A DNA stretch of 7,667 nucleotides from assembly GCA_021803885.1 (NCBI GenBank), contig JAJZKY010000202.1, forward strand, positions 1-7,667, given 5' to 3'. The notes below the pieces were generated by a model. That model saw only the letters and a program-made list of their open reading frames with translations, did not search any database and was not told the origin of the DNA. This DNA comes from Planctomycetota bacterium. Its GTDB lineage: Bacteria > Planctomycetota > Phycisphaerae > WQYP01 > JAJZKY01. Positions within the stretch are counted from its first letter, which is position 1; every line of letters begins with the position of its first letter. The translations under genes and the position numbers were made by a program. Below are positions 6,421-7,667 of the stretch, piece after piece.

Positions 6421-6451
6421 GCCTCGCCGCACTTGGGCCTGCAGGCGAGGC
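6421..6451. repeat. Inverted repeat / hairpin in the non-coding stretch
   Basis: GCCTCGCC (6421-6428) pairs perfectly with GGCGAGGC (6444-6451). The stem can be extended by GCA/TGC (6429-6431 with 6440-6442) across one bulged base, leaving an 8-base loop. No T-run follows on either strand. It is flanked by several further GGCC/GCCGG-rich words. The role is unknown; it could be a remnant of a terminator or of a small dispersed repeat. Confidence 0.4.
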
Positions 6452-6945
6452 CGGCTCGTGGGCAGAAGGAACTCGACCTGGTCAAGAGAATTCAGAAATG
6501 TTGGAGGCATCCTGTGACTCGAAAGCTCTCGAGCTGTGATTGGGCCGGAATCCTCGACTCCCGTGCCCGATGAGGTCAAACCCACGGATTCATGAAACGA
6601 GGAGAGTCGACGAAGGTGGAGAGAAGTACCGGATTGTTTCTCTGTGTTGAAGTTCTTTGATGTGAAATTGCACGGGCACAATCACATTCTGTGCCTGCTT
6701 TGACCGGCAACATGCGCGTCGACGAGCCGCTCAGCGAGGTGACTTTTGCAGAAAGGATCACGCTCATTCATGGCGCTACACCAACAATCTCGGTGGCACA
6801 AAATACCGGACATGCCACCCTCTCATCATGCTTACCGGTATTCGGGCTGGCTGTGCACTTGGGACGTGTGCGGAGATTGACCGGGAATGTGCTCAAGTTC
6901 CGTCCGCACCTGGAACCAATCAGACACCAAACCGCAGAGATCTCG

Positions 6946-6975
6946 CTTACATGAGCAAGCGCAGGTGTGTACAAT
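6946..6975 (+). promoter_or_regulatory. Candidate promoter of the glycoside hydrolase gene
   Basis: CTTACA at 6946-6951 (4 of 6 to the -35 consensus), an 18-base spacer, and TACAAT at 6970-6975 (5 of 6 to the -10). Transcription would begin near 6982, giving a leader of about 58 bases before the GTG start at 7040. It is the best-placed match upstream of this gene, but it is a pattern call only. Confidence 0.33.
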
Positions 6976-7039
6976 TGCGGTGTCCGGGAAACGACAATGG
7001 AAATCTCGGCCCAGGATAATCATCCACAGAGAGTTAAAG

Positions 7040-7667
7040 GTGTTCCGGCAAATTCTCGGATTTTCTCTTCTGGCTCTTGTCTTGGTGAGCGGCGTACGTG
7101 CGCAATCCACGCAGGATGTCGCCGAGGCGGAGAAGAATCTTTCCCCGGCGCAGTGTGAAGTCATTACCCGTCTCGGCTCGCTCAGTTATCTCCCTGAGGG
7201 CCAGTGGCGCTACCACGTCGGCACACTCGCCCACGGCGAAGATCCCGCCCTCGACGACTCCTCCTGGCCCCTTGCAGTGCCAAACACCGATTACTCGACT
7301 GACTCGATGTGGTTTCGCCAGTGGATCACCGTCCCAAAGACCTTCCGGGGCTACGACCTCACGGGTACGCGCATCTGGTTTCAGTTCAATGCGTCGGTCA
7401 ACGGCCCGCTGCCACAGATCATCTACTTCAACGGCCGCCGCGTGGCCATGGGCGACGATCTTGCTCCCATCGTCCTCTTCGACCAGGCCCAGCCGGGCGA
7501 ACGCATCCTCGTCGCCGTCAAGCTGCTCAACACCGTCGACCGCAAGCACTTTGTGGGTGCGCCCATGCGGATTGACTTCGCCGCCAGCCGCCCCAGTCCC
7601 GAAGATCTCCGCGACGAATTTCTCACCGCGGCGCTGCTCGTGCCCATAGTAGACGGCCTTGATCTTG
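7040..7667 (+). CDS. Secreted glycoside hydrolase, N-terminal part; probably a GH38-type alpha-mannosidase
   Basis: The frame is open from 7040 through the right edge, giving 209 residues. Residues 1-21 are a signal peptide (VFRQILGF start read as Met, hydrophobic core, cleavage after VRA before QS). About 40-185 reads as a galactose-binding-like beta-sandwich: LDDSSWPLAVP (71-81), MWFRQWITVP (90-99), GYDLTGTRIWFQFNA (104-118), IIYFNGRRVAMGDDL (127-141) and RILVAVKLLN (155-164). These match the sugar-binding domain shared by GH2-like enzymes and by the N-terminus of secreted bacterial GH38 proteins; the closing RPSPEDLRDEFLTAALL (184-200) also reminds me of the latter. The catalytic domain lies beyond the window, so the family is unproven. 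The GTG start is chosen because it places the signal peptide first; no ATG in this frame lies nearby, and the only ribosome binding site candidate is a weak AGAGAG at 7028-7033. Confidence 0.62.
   Translation, partial: MFRQILGFSLLALVLVSGVRAQSTQDVAEAEKNLSPAQCEVITRLGSLSYLPEGQWRYHVGTLAHGEDPALDDSSWPLAVPNTDYSTDSMWFRQWITVPKTFRGYDLTGTRIWFQFNASVNGPLPQIIYFNGRRVAMGDDLAPIVLFDQAQPGERILVAVKLLNTVDRKHFVGAPMRIDFAASRPSPEDLRDEFLTAALLVPIVDGLDL

Larger units (their letters stand above)
6077..6945. other. Long stretch without a supported gene between sulfatase and glycoside hydrolase
   Basis: Apart from the hairpins at 6091-6120 and 6421-6451, I see no gene, tRNA, CRISPR or insertion sequence here. Open frames of 60-140 codons exist on both strands but lack recognisable domains, good ribosome binding sites or a consistent coding style. 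One minus-strand frame, about 6418 to 6251, reads somewhat like protein (LVNNTQNGLSIYAAILTL, then HQDGRSVFIRP) but I cannot assign it to a family. Decayed gene or mobile DNA is likely, by analogy with the block before the sulfatase, but this is inference. Confidence 0.4.

Noticed and set aside
6691..6954. 87-codon plus-strand open frame before the glycoside hydrolase
   Set aside because: No ribosome binding site, no recognisable domain, and it overlaps equally long frames on the other strand.

Overview
The window looks like a chromosomal segment of a GC-rich (roughly 55-60 % by eye), free-living heterotrophic bacterium. The protein styles (tandem Usp, small Ala/Pro-linker cytochrome c, Tat-exported sulfatase, secreted glycoside hydrolase) remind me most of Acidobacteriota. 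That is an impression from family resemblance, not a proven assignment.

Layout from left to right: (1) gnd, 6-phosphogluconate dehydrogenase, on the minus strand and cut by the left edge (N-terminal 335 residues). (2) A 333-bp divergent intergenic region with an 8-bp inverted repeat and a possible extended -10 for gnd. (3) A tandem-domain universal stress protein on the plus strand. (4) A small exported monoheme cytochrome c on the minus strand, convergent with the Usp gene, with a strong ribosome binding site and a TATAAT box. (5) About 1.4 kb of decayed mobile DNA: two different IS5-family transposase remnants, both on the minus strand, both broken by stops and frameshifts, followed by a repeat-rich leader. 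(6) A Tat-exported sulfatase on the plus strand, with a GC-rich hairpin just after its stop. (7) A 960-bp stretch with no gene I can support. (8) The start of a secreted glycoside hydrolase, plus strand, cut by the right edge; it most resembles the N-terminal beta-sandwich part of bacterial GH38 alpha-mannosidases.

Functionally the left half is housekeeping: pentose phosphate NADPH supply, stress response and periplasmic electron transfer. The right half is accessory: a sulfatase and a probable exoglycosidase are a plausible pair for degrading sulfated or mannose-containing glycans. They share a strand but are separated by almost 1 kb, and the hydrolase has its own candidate promoter, so they are probably not one operon. 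The IS graveyard lies exactly between the two halves.

I did not find a convincing undescribed system. The points most worth a second look are the two transposase fossils, the Ala-type formylglycine motif (CGASR) of the sulfatase, the nested inverted repeat upstream of it, and the unexplained stretch between the sulfatase and the hydrolase.
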